From: an uncultured Prevotellaceae bacterium
GTDB taxonomy: Bacteria; Bacteroidota; Bacteroidia; Bacteroidales; Bacteroidaceae
NCBI GenBank assembly: GCA_902767045.1
Contig: CACXFT010000054.1
Span: forward strand, 1 to 47,183
Length of the DNA: 47,183 nt
Reading direction: 5' to 3'
Shown: in pieces, positions 1 through 8,252 of the stretch
Position numbering within the stretch: the first letter of the stretch is position 1
Layout of the letters: every line of letters begins with the position of its first letter
The notes under the pieces: model-generated
Told to the model about the DNA's origin: nothing
The model's input: only the letters and a program-made list of their open reading frames with translations
Databases searched by the model: none
Made by a program: the position numbers and the translations under genes

Positions 1-15
1 CTCTGTTCCATAATC

Positions 16-426
16 TTATGCCATTTTGATGTTACTGAATGATTTGTTAAGTTTGTCGCCAAGCATTGTCAGGTCGTCGTTCAACTTCTGAGAGGTGATA
101 CGGGCGTAAATCTGAGTCGTGACGATGTTCGTATGACCAAGTACACGGCTCACACTCTCAATAGGCATGCCTTTCGATAAGGCGAGCGTGGCCCAAGAAT
201 GGCGCCCGCAATGCAGGCTGATTTGCCTCTCTATCCCGCAGACTGCAATGACCTTCTTCAACTTCTTGCAGATAGACCAATAGTTGAGTTTGTCGAATAC
301 GAACTTATCATCTTGCAGGTGCTTGTAACGCTCAATAATCTGCAAGGGGACATCCATCAGTTTCACTTGATAGGGTACATTGGTCTTGTGACGATGCAAA
401 ACTACTATCTTTTGTTGGTTCCAACG
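16..426 (-). pseudogene. Truncated tyrosine recombinase/integrase (C-terminal catalytic part only)
   Basis: This is the C-terminal half of a phage-integrase family (tyrosine) recombinase of the kind found in Bacteroidetes conjugative transposons. It keeps the beta-hairpin lysine (HRHKT), the H-x-x-R box (HCGRH), the second histidine (VLGHTN) and the nucleophile tyrosine (TTQIYARI). The N-terminal core-binding domain and the box I arginine are absent. Reading upstream, homology-like sequence (RWNQQKIVV) continues only to an in-frame TAG at 427-429 and then a TGA at 454-456, and no good ATG exists (the longest open frame starts at TTG). I infer a dead remnant of an excised or decayed integrative element. 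A frameshift within a larger element to the left cannot be excluded, but the missing N-terminus would lie to the right, inside this window, and is not there. Confidence 0.72.
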
Positions 427-429
427 CTA

Positions 430-676
430 TGCAAAATATAGCAGTTTGCGGAATCAGAAACGGGTGGTGAGAGGTGCGCTATTATGCCCCATCTTGTCTA
501 TCCGATTAACAAAGTTTAACTGACTCCCAAGGCCGTCTCGCGGGTTACGGATAAGAAACCTAACTACTTCTTTATTCCTCCCAAATTTGCTTTCAGCCTA
601 AAACTGAACTTCCTCGTTTTTCCCCGTCTTGCCTTTTATTTACGCGCTTTCTGCGTTAATCTTCGAAAATTGCTCG
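430..676. other. Non-coding stretch between integrase remnant and first core gene
   Basis: No convincing ORF, RNA gene or repeat is visible here. It is probably the decayed boundary of the former mobile element plus upstream DNA of the next gene. Confidence 0.4.
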
Positions 677-704
677 TTTGTTACAACCTTTTTTCGTAAC
701 TTTG
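677..704 (+). promoter_or_regulatory. Bacteroidetes-type promoter of the MurU-like gene
   Basis: TTTG at 677-680 and TAACTTTG at 697-704 fit the -33/-7 consensus (TTTG and TAnnTTTG). The ATG follows only four bases after the -7 box, so the mRNA is probably leaderless or nearly so. Confidence 0.6.
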
Positions 705-708
705 CCCC

Positions 709-1506
709 ATGAAACAAGCAATGATATTTGCCGCGGGCTTAGGAACCCGGCTCAAACCCCTTACCGATACCATGCCGAAGGCGTTGGTGAGCGTTGGAGC
801 GCGCCCCCTGCTCGACAGAATAATCCTGCGGTTGCAGGCGCAGGGCTACCAACGGTTTGTTGTGAACGTACATCATTTTGCACAACAGATTATCACGCAT
901 GTGCAGCAAAACGATACGTTCAGAAAGTTGGTGACCATCAGCGACGAGAGCGAACAGCTGCTTGAAACGGGCGGCGGACTGAAAAAGGCTGCTCCGCTGT
1001 TCGATACCAACGAAAATATTCTCATTCACAATGTAGACATTCTCGACAATGTAGATTACGACTGGTTTTCGCGCCAGCACCTGCCCGACGAAGACGCTGT
1101 GCTGCTGGTGAGTCGGCGCAGAACCAAGCGCTACCTCATCTTCGACAATGCCATGCGCTTGATGGGATGGGTGAACATAGAAACGGGAGAAATACGCAGT
1201 CCGTATGAATGGCTGAAACATCCCGATGAGGCCCAACTCGACAAGGAAAAGCTTCAGCTCACACTGAACAGTGGCAGCACTGCCCGGCGCACATTCAACC
1301 TGTTCGCTTTCTCGGGCATTCACAGTTTCTCGCCCCGCCTGTTCAAGCTGATGGAAAAGTTTCCCGAACGCTTTAGCATCATGGATTTCTATCTGCAAAC
1401 ATGCCATCGCACCCGCATCTTCGGATGCATCAAAGAGAATCTGCAAATACTCGACGTGGGAAAGCTCGACTCGCTCGCCGCAGCCGAAGATTTCGTCAAC
1501 TCGTAA
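709..1506 (+). CDS. Sugar-1-phosphate nucleotidyltransferase (MurU-like)
   Basis: NTP-transferase fold enzyme that joins a sugar 1-phosphate to a nucleotide. The N-terminus carries the signature [19 protein letters not shown] (NTP-binding loop and catalytic Lys), followed by a DES-x-x-LLETGGG segment typical of MurNAc-1-phosphate uridylyltransferase (MurU) and related mannose-1-phosphate guanylyltransferases. An ILIHNVDIL segment is the likely metal-binding Asp motif. At 265 aa it is close to the MurU size, without an extra hexapeptide-repeat domain. In this phylum MurU acts with the kinase AmgK in cell-wall sugar recycling; AmgK is not adjacent, so the exact sugar is inferred. It is followed by guaA after 52 bp and may share its transcript. 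Cytosolic. Confidence 0.75.
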   Translation: MKQAMIFAAGLGTRLKPLTDTMPKALVSVGARPLLDRIILRLQAQGYQRFVVNVHHFAQQIITHVQQNDTFRKLVTISDESEQLLETGGGLKKAAPLFDTNENILIHNVDILDNVDYDWFSRQHLPDEDAVLLVSRRRTKRYLIFDNAMRLMGWVNIETGEIRSPYEWLKHPDEAQLDKEKLQLTLNSGSTARRTFNLFAFSGIHSFSPRLFKLMEKFPERFSIMDFYLQTCHRTRIFGCIKENLQILDVGKLDSLAAAEDFVNS

Positions 1507-1540
1507 ACAAATAACTTGTCAACTCGTCAACTTGTCAACT
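1490..1540 (+). repeat. Short GTCAACT microrepeats
   Basis: The motif GTCAACT, alternating CTTGTCAACT and CTCGTCAACT, occurs four times across the end of the nucleotidyltransferase gene and the gap before guaA. Such low-complexity strings are common between genes in Bacteroidales (recalled, not searched). Confidence 0.5.
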
Positions 1541-1558
1541 AATAAAAATTATAACTAT

Positions 1559-3130
1559 ATGCAACAGAAGATTATTATCCTGGACTTTGGAAGCCAGACC
1601 ACGCAGCTCATTGGTCGCCGCGTGCGCGAATTAGACACCTTCTGCGAAATTCTTCCTTACAACAAGTTTCCCGCCAACGACCCCACGGTGATTGGAGTCA
1701 TTCTGAGTGGTTCGCCCTTCAGTGTGCACGACCCGGAAGCATTCCAGGTAGACCTGCAACAGTTCATCGGGCGATTGCCCGTGCTGGGCATCTGCTATGG
1801 GGCGCAGTTTATTTCACACACCTTGGGAGGAAAAGTGGAGAAAGCCGACTCACGCGAGTATGGGCGTGCACATTTAACCGAAGTGTGCACCAACAATCCC
1901 CTGTTTAAAGGATTCGAACCAAATTCGCAAGTGTGGATGAGCCATGGCGACACCATCACTGCCATACCCGAAGGGTTCAAGGTGATTGCATCTACACACG
2001 ATGTGAAGTATGCCGCTTTTGCTAATGAAGGAAACGTTTATGGCGTGCAGTTCCATCCCGAAGTGTTTCACTCGCTCCAGGGCACACAGCTGCTGCGCAA
2101 CTTTGTGGTAGACATCTGCGGTTCTCGGCAGGGCTGGAGCGCTGCCTCGTTTGTAGACACCACCGTAGCTGAACTGAAAAAGGAATTAGGCAACGACCGG
2201 GTGATTCTGGGGCTTTCGGGCGGAGTAGACTCAAGCGTGGCAGCCGTGTTGCTCAACCGAGCCATCGGCAGCAGGCTCACCTGCATCTTTGTGGACCATG
2301 GCATGCTGCGCAAGAACGAGTTTCAACAGGTGATGAACGATTATCAGGGCTTAGGACTGAACGTGATTGGCGTGGATGCCAGTAAGAAGTTTTTCACCGA
2401 CCTTGCCGGAGTTACCGACCCCGAACAGAAACGAAAAATCATAGGGCGCGACTTTGTGGAGGTATTCAACGAACAAGCCAAGGCCATCATCAACACTGCT
2501 CCCAAGGGAGAACAGGAAGGGGCTGTGCGCTGGCTTGCACAGGGAACCATCTATCCCGACCGCATTGAAAGCCTGAACATTACGGGAAAGGTGATTAAAA
2601 GTCATCACAACGTGGGCGGACTTCCCAAAGAGATGAACCTGCAGTTGTGCGAACCATTGAAATGGTTGTTCAAAGACGAGGTGAGGCGCGTAGGCCGACA
2701 GCTGGGCATGCCCGAGCACTTGATTGAACGGCACCCCTTCCCCGGACCAGGACTTGCCGTGCGCATACTCGGCGACATCACACCAGAGAAAGTGCGCATA
2801 CTGCAAGATGCCGACGACATTTACATTCGCGGACTGCGAGAATATACCGATGCCGACGGGAAAACACTATACAGTAAAATATGGCAGGCCGGAGCCATTC
2901 TGCTCTCCACCGTGCGCTCGGTGGGCGTGATGGGCGATGAACGCACATACGAACACCCCGTGGCCTTGCGAGCCGTTACCTCCACCGATGCCATGACCGC
3001 CGACTGGGCCCATCTGCCCTACGATTTCATGGCCAAGGTTTCCAACGAAATTATTAATAAGGTGAGGGGAGTGAACCGCGTGTGCTACGACATCTCGTCG
3101 AAGCCACCAGCAACCATCGAGTGGGAATAG
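1559..3130 (+). CDS. guaA: GMP synthase (glutamine-hydrolysing)
   Basis: Converts XMP to GMP with ATP and glutamine, the last step of de novo guanine nucleotide synthesis. The class I glutamine amidotransferase domain is N-terminal, with the nucleophile Cys79 in GICYGAQF and the His166-Pro-Glu168 pair in QFHPEV. The ATP-pyrophosphatase domain follows, with its P-loop SGGVDSS at residues 220-226, and then the GMP-synthase dimerisation domain ending in the typical IEWE. I chose the ATG at 1559, which gives 523 aa beginning [13 protein letters not shown]. The longer open frame from a TTG at 1532 adds only non-homologous residues encoded by intergenic microrepeats. The gene is followed by a tandem-repeat and hairpin region that probably ends the transcript. 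Confidence 0.97.
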   Translation: MQQKIIILDFGSQTTQLIGRRVRELDTFCEILPYNKFPANDPTVIGVILSGSPFSVHDPEAFQVDLQQFIGRLPVLGICYGAQFISHTLGGKVEKADSREYGRAHLTEVCTNNPLFKGFEPNSQVWMSHGDTITAIPEGFKVIASTHDVKYAAFANEGNVYGVQFHPEVFHSLQGTQLLRNFVVDICGSRQGWSAASFVDTTVAELKKELGNDRVILGLSGGVDSSVAAVLLNRAIGSRLTCIFVDHGMLRKNEFQQVMNDYQGLGLNVIGVDASKKFFTDLAGVTDPEQKRKIIGRDFVEVFNEQAKAIINTAPKGEQEGAVRWLAQGTIYPDRIESLNITGKVIKSHHNVGGLPKEMNLQLCEPLKWLFKDEVRRVGRQLGMPEHLIERHPFPGPGLAVRILGDITPEKVRILQDADDIYIRGLREYTDADGKTLYSKIWQAGAILLSTVRSVGVMGDERTYEHPVALRAVTSTDAMTADWAHLPYDFMAKVSNEIINKVRGVNRVCYDISSKPPATIEWE

Positions 3131-3145
3131 CATCAAAGCTTTTTC

Positions 3146-3255
3146 CCAAAGGCTGCTTTCGGCATCCCCAAAGACCGCTTTCGGCATCCCCAAAGACCGC
3201 TTTCGGCCCTCTCAAAGACCGCTTTCGGCATCCTCAAAGACCGCTTTCGGGAACG
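3146..3255 (+). repeat. Five 22-bp tandem repeats downstream of guaA
   Basis: Five head-to-tail 22-bp units begin at 3146, 3168, 3190, 3212 and 3234, sharing the core CAAAGACCGCTTTCGG. The first unit has GGCT instead of GACC. The last unit forms the left arm of the hairpin that follows. The period is not a multiple of three, so the array is not coding. Confidence 0.9.
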
Positions 3256-3271
3256 CTGAAAGCGGTCTTTT
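3236..3271 (+). terminator. guaA: Hairpin closing the 22-bp repeat array
   Basis: AAAGACCGCTTTC at 3236-3248 pairs perfectly with GAAAGCGGTCTTT at 3258-3270 (13 bp, 9-nt loop), followed by only a short T tract. It is the likely guaA terminator. Each upstream repeat copy could compete as the left arm. Confidence 0.65.
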
Positions 3272-3377
3272 GGAACATGGATGCGTGTTAGCCAAAGAAC
3301 ACGCCCCCGCTCTTCTTAATGTATGTTAACGCGGTTATTTTTTCTTCTTTTTCTTTTTCGGTTTTGTATTTTTGATT

Positions 3378-3385
3378 TATCTTTG
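3378..3385 (+). promoter_or_regulatory. nrdD: -7 element of the nrdDG promoter
   Basis: TATCTTTG matches TAnnTTTG. The -33 region is T-rich without a clean TTTG at the right distance. It leaves a leader of about 115 nt before nrdD. Confidence 0.55.
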
Positions 3386-3440
3386 CACACGAAAAGACAA
3401 CCAAAACAGAAAACACTTTAACCAACAACAACACAGAAGG

Positions 3441-3489
3441 TTTTCCCAAACGGGAAACTTTTTGAAAATCTTCGGGGTAAAAGTTTCCC
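3441..3489 (+). promoter_or_regulatory. nrdD: nrdD leader with two mutually exclusive stem-loops
   Basis: GGGAAACTTTT (3452-3462) pairs perfectly with AAAAGTTTCCC (3479-3489), 15 nt before the nrdD ATG. The same GGGAAA can instead pair with the preceding TTTTCCC (3441-3447). This is an inferred RNA switch or stability element; no known riboswitch class is recognised. Confidence 0.45.
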
Positions 3490-3504
3490 AAAAAGGAAAA
3501 GAAA

Positions 3505-5619
3505 ATGGAAATAAAAAACTTTACCATCACCAAGCGCGACGGGCAGAAAGACCGCTTTTCGCTCGACAAAATCATGAACGCCATCATCAAGGCGTTCCAG
3601 TCTGTAGACGAACCTGTAGACCTGGGTTCGCTGTCGAAAATATTGAGTCACCTGAATGTTCACGACGACATTAAGGTGGAAGAGATTCAGAACCAGGTGG
3701 AAGAGGCCCTGATGCGCGAAAATTATTATCGCGTGGCCAAATCGTTTATGCTCTACCGGCAGCAGCATACCGAAGACAGGGAAACACTCGAAAAGCTGAA
3801 ATTCCTCTCAGACTATGTGGATGCCTCGAACGCTGCAACGGGTTCGAAGTTCGATGCCAATGCCAACGTGGAGCATAAAAACATTGCAACACTCATTGGC
3901 GAACTGCCCAAGCAGAGCTTCATCAGACTGAACCGCCGACTGCTCGTTGACCGGATCAAGAAAATGTATGGTAAAGAACTCGCCGATGAATATATCGACA
4001 AGCTCACACACCACTTTATATATAAGAACGACGAAACAAGCCTGGCCAACTACTGTGCCTCCATCACCATGTATCCGTGGCTCATTGGCGGAACAACTTC
4101 CATCGGCGGCAACTCAACAGCCCCCACAAACCTGAAATCGTTCTGCGGAGGATTCGTGAACATGGTGTTCATGGTGTCGAGCATGCTCTCTGGTGCCTGT
4201 GCAACACCTGAGTTCCTGATGTATCTGAACTATTTTATCGGACTGGAATATGGGCGCGAATACTACAAGGAAGCAGACAAGGTGGTAGACCTCTCCACCA
4301 AGAGGCGCACCATCGACAAGATGATTACCGACTGCTTCGAACAGATTGTATACTCCATCAACCAGCCCACGGGAGCACGCAACTATCAGGCCGTGTTCTG
4401 GAATGTGGCCTACTACGACCGGTTCTACTTCGAAAGCCTCTTCGGTGAGTTCTTCTTCCCCGATGGCAGCAGACCCGACTGGGAGGGACTCTCGTGGTTG
4501 CAGAAACGCTTTATGAAGTGGTTCAACAAAGAACGCACCAAAACGGTGCTCACCTTCCCCGTTGAAACCATGGCTCTGCTCACCAAGGATGGCGACTGCA
4601 TGGATAAGGAATGGGCCGACTTCACCGCCGAGATGTATGCACAGGGGCACTCGTTCTTCACCTATATGAGCGACAATGCCGACTCGCTGAGCTCGTGCTG
4701 CCGGTTGCGCAACGAGATTCAAGACAACGGCTTCAGCTATACGCTCGGAGCAGGCGGAGTTTCAACCGGCTCAAAGAGTGTGCTCACCGTGAACCTGAAC
4801 CGCTGCGTGCAGTATGCCGTGAACAACAAGCTCGACTACAAAGAATATCTGCACGAAGTGATTGACCTGTGCCACAAGGTGCAACTCGCCTACAACGAAA
4901 ACCTGAAGGAACTGCAACGCCACGGCATGTTACCACTCTTCGATGCAGGATACATCAACATTGGAAGGCAATACCTCACCATCGGTATCAACGGACTGGT
5001 GGAGGCGGCCGAGTTCATGGGAATTGAAATTACCGACAACCCCAAGTATCTTTCCTTCGTGCAGGGCATTCTTGGCATAGTGGAAAAACTGAACCGACAG
5101 TATAGAAGCAAAGACGTGCTTTTTAACTGCGAGATGATTCCGGCCGAAAACGTGGGAGTGAAGCATGCCAAGTGGGATAGGGAAGACGGATATTTTGTGC
5201 CCCGCGACTGCTACAACAGCTATTTCTATGTGGTGGAAGACGATTCGCTCAACATCATCGACAAGTTTAAACTGCATGGCGCACCCTACATTGAACATCT
5301 CACCGGTGGTTCGGCTCTGCACATGAACCTGGAAGAACACCTCTCGAAAGAGCAATACCGCCAGTTGCTGTGCGTGGCGGCCAAGGAAGGATGCAACTAT
5401 TTCACGTTCAACATTCCAAACACCATCTGCAACGATTGCGGCCATATCGACAAGCGATACCTGAAAGAGTGCCCCCACTGTCATTCGAAGAACGTTGATT
5501 ACATGACTCGAATCATCGGCTACCTGAAACGGGTGTCTAACTTCTCACAACCCCGACAGGAAGAAGCTCACCGCCGTTTCTATGCCGGACAGAAGCAATA
5601 TAACCTGGTGGAAGCATAA
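3505..5619 (+). CDS. nrdD: Anaerobic ribonucleoside-triphosphate reductase
   Basis: Class III reductase that makes dNTPs from NTPs without oxygen, using a glycyl radical installed by NrdG. The first ~90 residues are an ATP-cone allosteric domain (ITKRDGQKDRFSLDKI). The body is the ten-stranded barrel. Near the C-terminus are the zinc-site cysteine pairs (CNDC and CPHC) and the glycyl-radical motif RIIGY with Gly672. The length of 704 aa is normal for the family. nrdG follows after 17 bp, forming a standard nrdDG operon that ends at a strong terminator near 6152. The ~115-nt leader with alternative hairpins suggests post-transcriptional control. The operon indicates growth under anoxia. Confidence 0.96.
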   Translation: MEIKNFTITKRDGQKDRFSLDKIMNAIIKAFQSVDEPVDLGSLSKILSHLNVHDDIKVEEIQNQVEEALMRENYYRVAKSFMLYRQQHTEDRETLEKLKFLSDYVDASNAATGSKFDANANVEHKNIATLIGELPKQSFIRLNRRLLVDRIKKMYGKELADEYIDKLTHHFIYKNDETSLANYCASITMYPWLIGGTTSIGGNSTAPTNLKSFCGGFVNMVFMVSSMLSGACATPEFLMYLNYFIGLEYGREYYKEADKVVDLSTKRRTIDKMITDCFEQIVYSINQPTGARNYQAVFWNVAYYDRFYFESLFGEFFFPDGSRPDWEGLSWLQKRFMKWFNKERTKTVLTFPVETMALLTKDGDCMDKEWADFTAEMYAQGHSFFTYMSDNADSLSSCCRLRNEIQDNGFSYTLGAGGVSTGSKSVLTVNLNRCVQYAVNNKLDYKEYLHEVIDLCHKVQLAYNENLKELQRHGMLPLFDAGYINIGRQYLTIGINGLVEAAEFMGIEITDNPKYLSFVQGILGIVEKLNRQYRSKDVLFNCEMIPAENVGVKHAKWDREDGYFVPRDCYNSYFYVVEDDSLNIIDKFKLHGAPYIEHLTGGSALHMNLEEHLSKEQYRQLLCVAAKEGCNYFTFNIPNTICNDCGHIDKRYLKECPHCHSKNVDYMTRIIGYLKRVSNFSQPRQEEAHRRFYAGQKQYNLVEA

Positions 5620-5636
5620 GTGTGCGGGGGTGTTGC

Positions 5637-6122
5637 ATGTTGAAATATGTGAACACGGGCGTTGTCTTTCAGGAAATTCCCGACGAGGTGACGCTCTCCA
5701 TCAACATTTCGAACTGTCCATGCCGATGCCCGGGCTGCCACAGCAAGTATCTGTGGGCCGACATTGGTGAAACGCTCGATGAACAAGTGATTGACCGCTT
5801 TGCCGCCGAATATGGAACAGACATCAGCTGCATCTGTTTCATGGGGGGTGATGCCGACCCGCTTTCTGTGAATAGATTGGCAAGATACATCCACAAACAT
5901 TATCCACAATATAAAGTGGCATGGTATAGCGGCAGGTTGCGCGTGCCCTCTACAGTGTGCAAAACCGACTTCGACTACATCAAGATTGGACCTTACATTG
6001 CCCACCTGGGTGCCCTGAAAGAGCCTACCACCAACCAGCGGCTCTATCGAAGGGAAAAAGAAACGTTTCGCGACATTACACGCCGATTCTGGAACAAAAA
6101 CACACTGACAGGGGAACCGTGA
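5637..6122 (+). CDS. nrdG: Anaerobic ribonucleotide reductase activating protein (radical SAM)
   Basis: Radical SAM activase that generates the glycyl radical on NrdD. The [4Fe-4S] motif C-x3-C-x2-C is Cys27, Cys31 and Cys34 in NCPCRCPGC, with an additional Cys29 inside it. A glycine-rich FMGGDAD segment corresponds to the SAM-binding GGE motif. I start it at ATG 5637 (161 aa, MLKYVNTGV). The frame opens at a GTG at 5622, but those five residues are unlike the family. It lies 17 bp after nrdD and ends shortly before a rho-independent terminator. Confidence 0.93.
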   Translation: MLKYVNTGVVFQEIPDEVTLSINISNCPCRCPGCHSKYLWADIGETLDEQVIDRFAAEYGTDISCICFMGGDADPLSVNRLARYIHKHYPQYKVAWYSGRLRVPSTVCKTDFDYIKIGPYIAHLGALKEPTTNQRLYRREKETFRDITRRFWNKNTLTGEP

Positions 6123-6151
6123 AAAGTATCATCAAACAGAAATAATTGAAG

Positions 6152-6186
6152 AAAAAGGAGAAATAATTGGTTATTTCTCCTTTTTT
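6152..6186 (+). terminator. Rho-independent terminator of nrdDG
   Basis: A perfect 15-bp stem (6152-6166 with 6171-6185) with a TTGG loop, running into a T tract. Confidence 0.88.
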
Positions 6187-6201
6187 CTTATAAATTATGA
6201 T

Positions 6202-6209
6202 TAACTTTG
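6202..6209 (+). promoter_or_regulatory. -7 element of the LuxR-type regulator
   Basis: TAACTTTG fits TAnnTTTG. The ATG at 6216 lies six bases downstream, so translation is probably leaderless. Confidence 0.5.
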
Positions 6210-6215
6210 CACTCG

Positions 6216-6824
6216 ATGAACGGACCCATGATGGGCGGACGCCCGAAAATAGCCATTGTTGACTCCAACACCTTAGCCATGTTGGGGCTTAAACAGATTC
6301 TGCAGAATGTGTTGCCGATTATGCAGGTAGACATGTTCGGGTCGTTTACCGACCTGACCAATGCCAACCCCGACAGCTATGTGCATTTTTTTGCGGCCGT
6401 GGCCATCGTGCTCGAGAACAGGGCGTTCTTTTCTGAGCGGCGCATGAAAACCATCGTGCTCACCACCTCTACCGACCCTAATGCACAGTTGTCCGGTTTT
6501 CACAGTCTTTGCATCAACGTGCCTGAAGAACAACTGGTGCGCTCCATTCTCATGCTTGAACAACATGCACATGCCCATGGCAAAAACCTGCCGCCAATGC
6601 CCAAGGTGCTGCAGGCAAAGATTCTCAGCGACCGGGAGATTGAGGTGCTGGCACTCATTGTGCAGGGATTCATCAACAAGGAAATTGCCGACCAGCTCAA
6701 CATAGGGCTAACCACCGTTATCACCCATCGGAAAAACATCATGGAAAAGCTCGGCATGAAGAGTGTGAGTGCCCTCACCATTTATGCCGTAATGCACGGA
6801 TATGTGGATATAAGCAAAATTTAA
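6216..6824 (+). CDS. LuxR-family DNA-binding regulator with a degenerate receiver
   Basis: The C-terminal ~65 residues form a LuxR/NarL helix-turn-helix (LSDREIEVLALIVQGFINKEIA ending at the ...THRKNIMEKLGMKS recognition helix region). The N-terminal part resembles a response-regulator receiver (IAIVDSNTLAMLGLKQIL). However, the beta-3 position that should hold the phosphorylated Asp reads FFAAVAIVLEN, and the first acidic pair is a single Asp. I infer a phosphorylation-independent or ligand-sensing regulator; no histidine kinase is adjacent. The likely start is ATG 6216 (202 aa), close to the promoter; ATGs at 6228 and 6231 are alternatives. yraN follows after 7 bp. Targets are unknown. Confidence 0.82.
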   Translation: MNGPMMGGRPKIAIVDSNTLAMLGLKQILQNVLPIMQVDMFGSFTDLTNANPDSYVHFFAAVAIVLENRAFFSERRMKTIVLTTSTDPNAQLSGFHSLCINVPEEQLVRSILMLEQHAHAHGKNLPPMPKVLQAKILSDREIEVLALIVQGFINKEIADQLNIGLTTVITHRKNIMEKLGMKSVSALTIYAVMHGYVDISKI

Positions 6825-6831
6825 GAAACCA

Positions 6832-7212
6832 ATGGCAGAGCATAACGATTTAGGAAAATGGGGAGAGGAAATGGCCGTTGCCTTCCTCACTAAGAGAGGC
6901 TATTTTGTGAAAGAGCGCGACTGGCATTGGAAACACCGCGACATAGACATCATTGCCCTTACGCCCGACATGCGAACCATCGTGTTCATAGAGGTGAAGA
7001 CTCGCACTACAGACATACTTGCAGCACCAGAAACGGCCGTTACACGCGACAAAATAAAAAGCATTGGTTATGTTGCCAATGCTTATTTGAAAATGAATCG
7101 CATCAATAACGAGATGCGATTCGATTTGATTACCATTGTTGGAAACAAAGATGAAGGGGTTCCCAAAGTAGAACATTGGGAGAACGCTTTCAATCCGATG
7201 CTGGCTTATTGA
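6832..7212 (+). CDS. YraN family protein (UPF0102, nuclease fold)
   Basis: A 126-aa member of the YraN/UPF0102 family, which has the restriction-endonuclease-like (PD-D/ExK) fold. Visible motifs are the N-terminal LGKWGEEMAVAFL helix, the acidic DIDIIA strand and the EVKTR strand. Together these give the D...E-x-K metal site. The family is near-universal, but its cellular substrate is not established; a role in DNA or Holliday-junction processing has been suggested. It sits 7 bp after the LuxR-type gene and is probably co-transcribed. It converges with the rplY operon, with only 24 bp between stop codons. Confidence 0.88.
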   Translation: MAEHNDLGKWGEEMAVAFLTKRGYFVKERDWHWKHRDIDIIALTPDMRTIVFIEVKTRTTDILAAPETAVTRDKIKSIGYVANAYLKMNRINNEMRFDLITIVGNKDEGVPKVEHWENAFNPMLAY

Positions 7213-7236
7213 AAAGACCAGAAGGCCTGTTGCAGC

Positions 7237-7656
7237 TTAATCATCGAAGAAGCTGTCGTCGTCGTCGAAACCGAACAGCATCGGGTCGGCGAAAGCGTCA
7301 AGTGCGCGGCGCTCCTTCTTGGTGGGTCGGCCGGTGCCCCTGGCACGGTCAACGAATCCGCTGATGCGGCTCATCTCAAGCAGTTCGTATTGCTTGGGGT
7401 CGGTAACGTTTTCATACACCTCGGGAACGAGCTTGGCCCCCACGCGCTGCTCAATAGGTTTGAGCACACGAAACGAGTAAGTAACAGGCGGTTTCTTCAC
7501 ATCCACAACCTCTCCAACCTTCAGCGGTCGCGAAGGCTTCACGCAAACCCCCGCGATAGAAACGCGCCCGTTCTTGCAGGCATCGGCAGCAATAGAGCGC
7601 GTTTTGAAGATGCGTGCCGCCCAAAGCCATTTGTCAATTCGTGCAGTAGAATCCAT
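7237..7656 (-). CDS. RNA-binding S4 domain protein (Hsp15-like)
   Basis: A small S4-domain protein of 139 aa. The S4 RNA-binding fold covers the first ~65 residues (RIDKWLWAARIFKTRSIA, then NGRVSIAGVCVKPSRPLKVGE). A charged tail ending in DDDDSFFDD follows. It resembles Hsp15 (HslR), which binds stalled 50S subunits carrying peptidyl-tRNA. Its start overlaps the pth stop as TGATG (one base shared), indicating translational coupling. Pairing with peptidyl-tRNA hydrolase and L25 suits a ribosome-rescue role, which is inferred. Confidence 0.88.
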   Translation of the reverse strand: MDSTARIDKWLWAARIFKTRSIAADACKNGRVSIAGVCVKPSRPLKVGEVVDVKKPPVTYSFRVLKPIEQRVGAKLVPEVYENVTDPKQYELLEMSRISGFVDRARGTGRPTKKERRALDAFADPMLFGFDDDDSFFDD

Positions 7657-8231
7657 CAGCCTTTCTTGCCTTTTTGGTTAAACTGGTTCATGGTTACATC
7701 GATGCCGGCCAACACAAAGCTCTTGATAATCTCCACCGCCGTGTCTATGGCAGGTTGAAGCGTTTGCTTTTCCTCTTCGCTATAGTGGCCCAGCACCCAG
7801 TCGATTTGCATGCCGCGCGGGAAATCGTTGCCAATGCCCATGCGCAGTCGGGCATAGTTTTGGCCTATGAGTTGCTGAATGTGTCCAAGGCCGTTGTGCC
7901 CGCCGTTAGAGCCGTTGGCTTTCAGGCGGAATGCCCCAAGCGGCAGCGCCACCTCGTCGGAAATAACAAGCAGGCGCTGCTGGTCGATGTTCTCCTTGCC
8001 CAACCAGTAGCGCACGGCATTGCCGCTCAGGTTCATAAAGGTGGTGGGTTTGAGCAGAAACACTTTCCTTCCCTTGATGGAAGTTTCGGCAACGAACCCA
8101 TATCGCTTATCCTCAAAAACAATATTGGACGCCTTAGCAAAAGCGTCCAATACCATGAAGCCAGTATTGTGGCGGGTGTCGGCATATTCGTCGCCGGGGT
8201 TGCCCAGTCCCACAATTAAGTATTTATCCAT
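7656..8231 (-). CDS. pth: Peptidyl-tRNA hydrolase
   Basis: Releases tRNA from peptidyl-tRNA that has dropped off ribosomes. The N-terminus [19 protein letters not shown] carries Asn11 and the catalytic His21. Asn67 lies in FMNLSG and Asp92 in SDEVALP. The GSNGGHNGL segment holds Asn113. These are the standard active-site positions, and the length (191 aa) is normal. It is the middle gene of rplY-pth-S4, a common Bacteroidetes arrangement; rplY is 21 bp upstream and the S4 gene overlaps by one base. Confidence 0.97.
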   Translation of the reverse strand: MDKYLIVGLGNPGDEYADTRHNTGFMVLDAFAKASNIVFEDKRYGFVAETSIKGRKVFLLKPTTFMNLSGNAVRYWLGKENIDQQRLLVISDEVALPLGAFRLKANGSNGGHNGLGHIQQLIGQNYARLRMGIGNDFPRGMQIDWVLGHYSEEEKQTLQPAIDTAVEIIKSFVLAGIDVTMNQFNQKGKKG

Positions 8232-8252
8232 TCTTTAAATTCGAATCAAATA

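Noticed and set aside
199-441. 80-aa plus-strand open frame at the left edge
   Set aside because: It lies antisense to the integrase remnant, which has clear catalytic motifs; no family resemblance.
3146-3255. CRISPR-like array
   Set aside because: The 22-bp units are directly tandem with no spacers and no cas genes are present.
3386-3504. Known riboswitch (e.g. cobalamin) in the nrdD leader
   Set aside because: No B12-box or other conserved riboswitch core is visible; only simple alternative hairpins.
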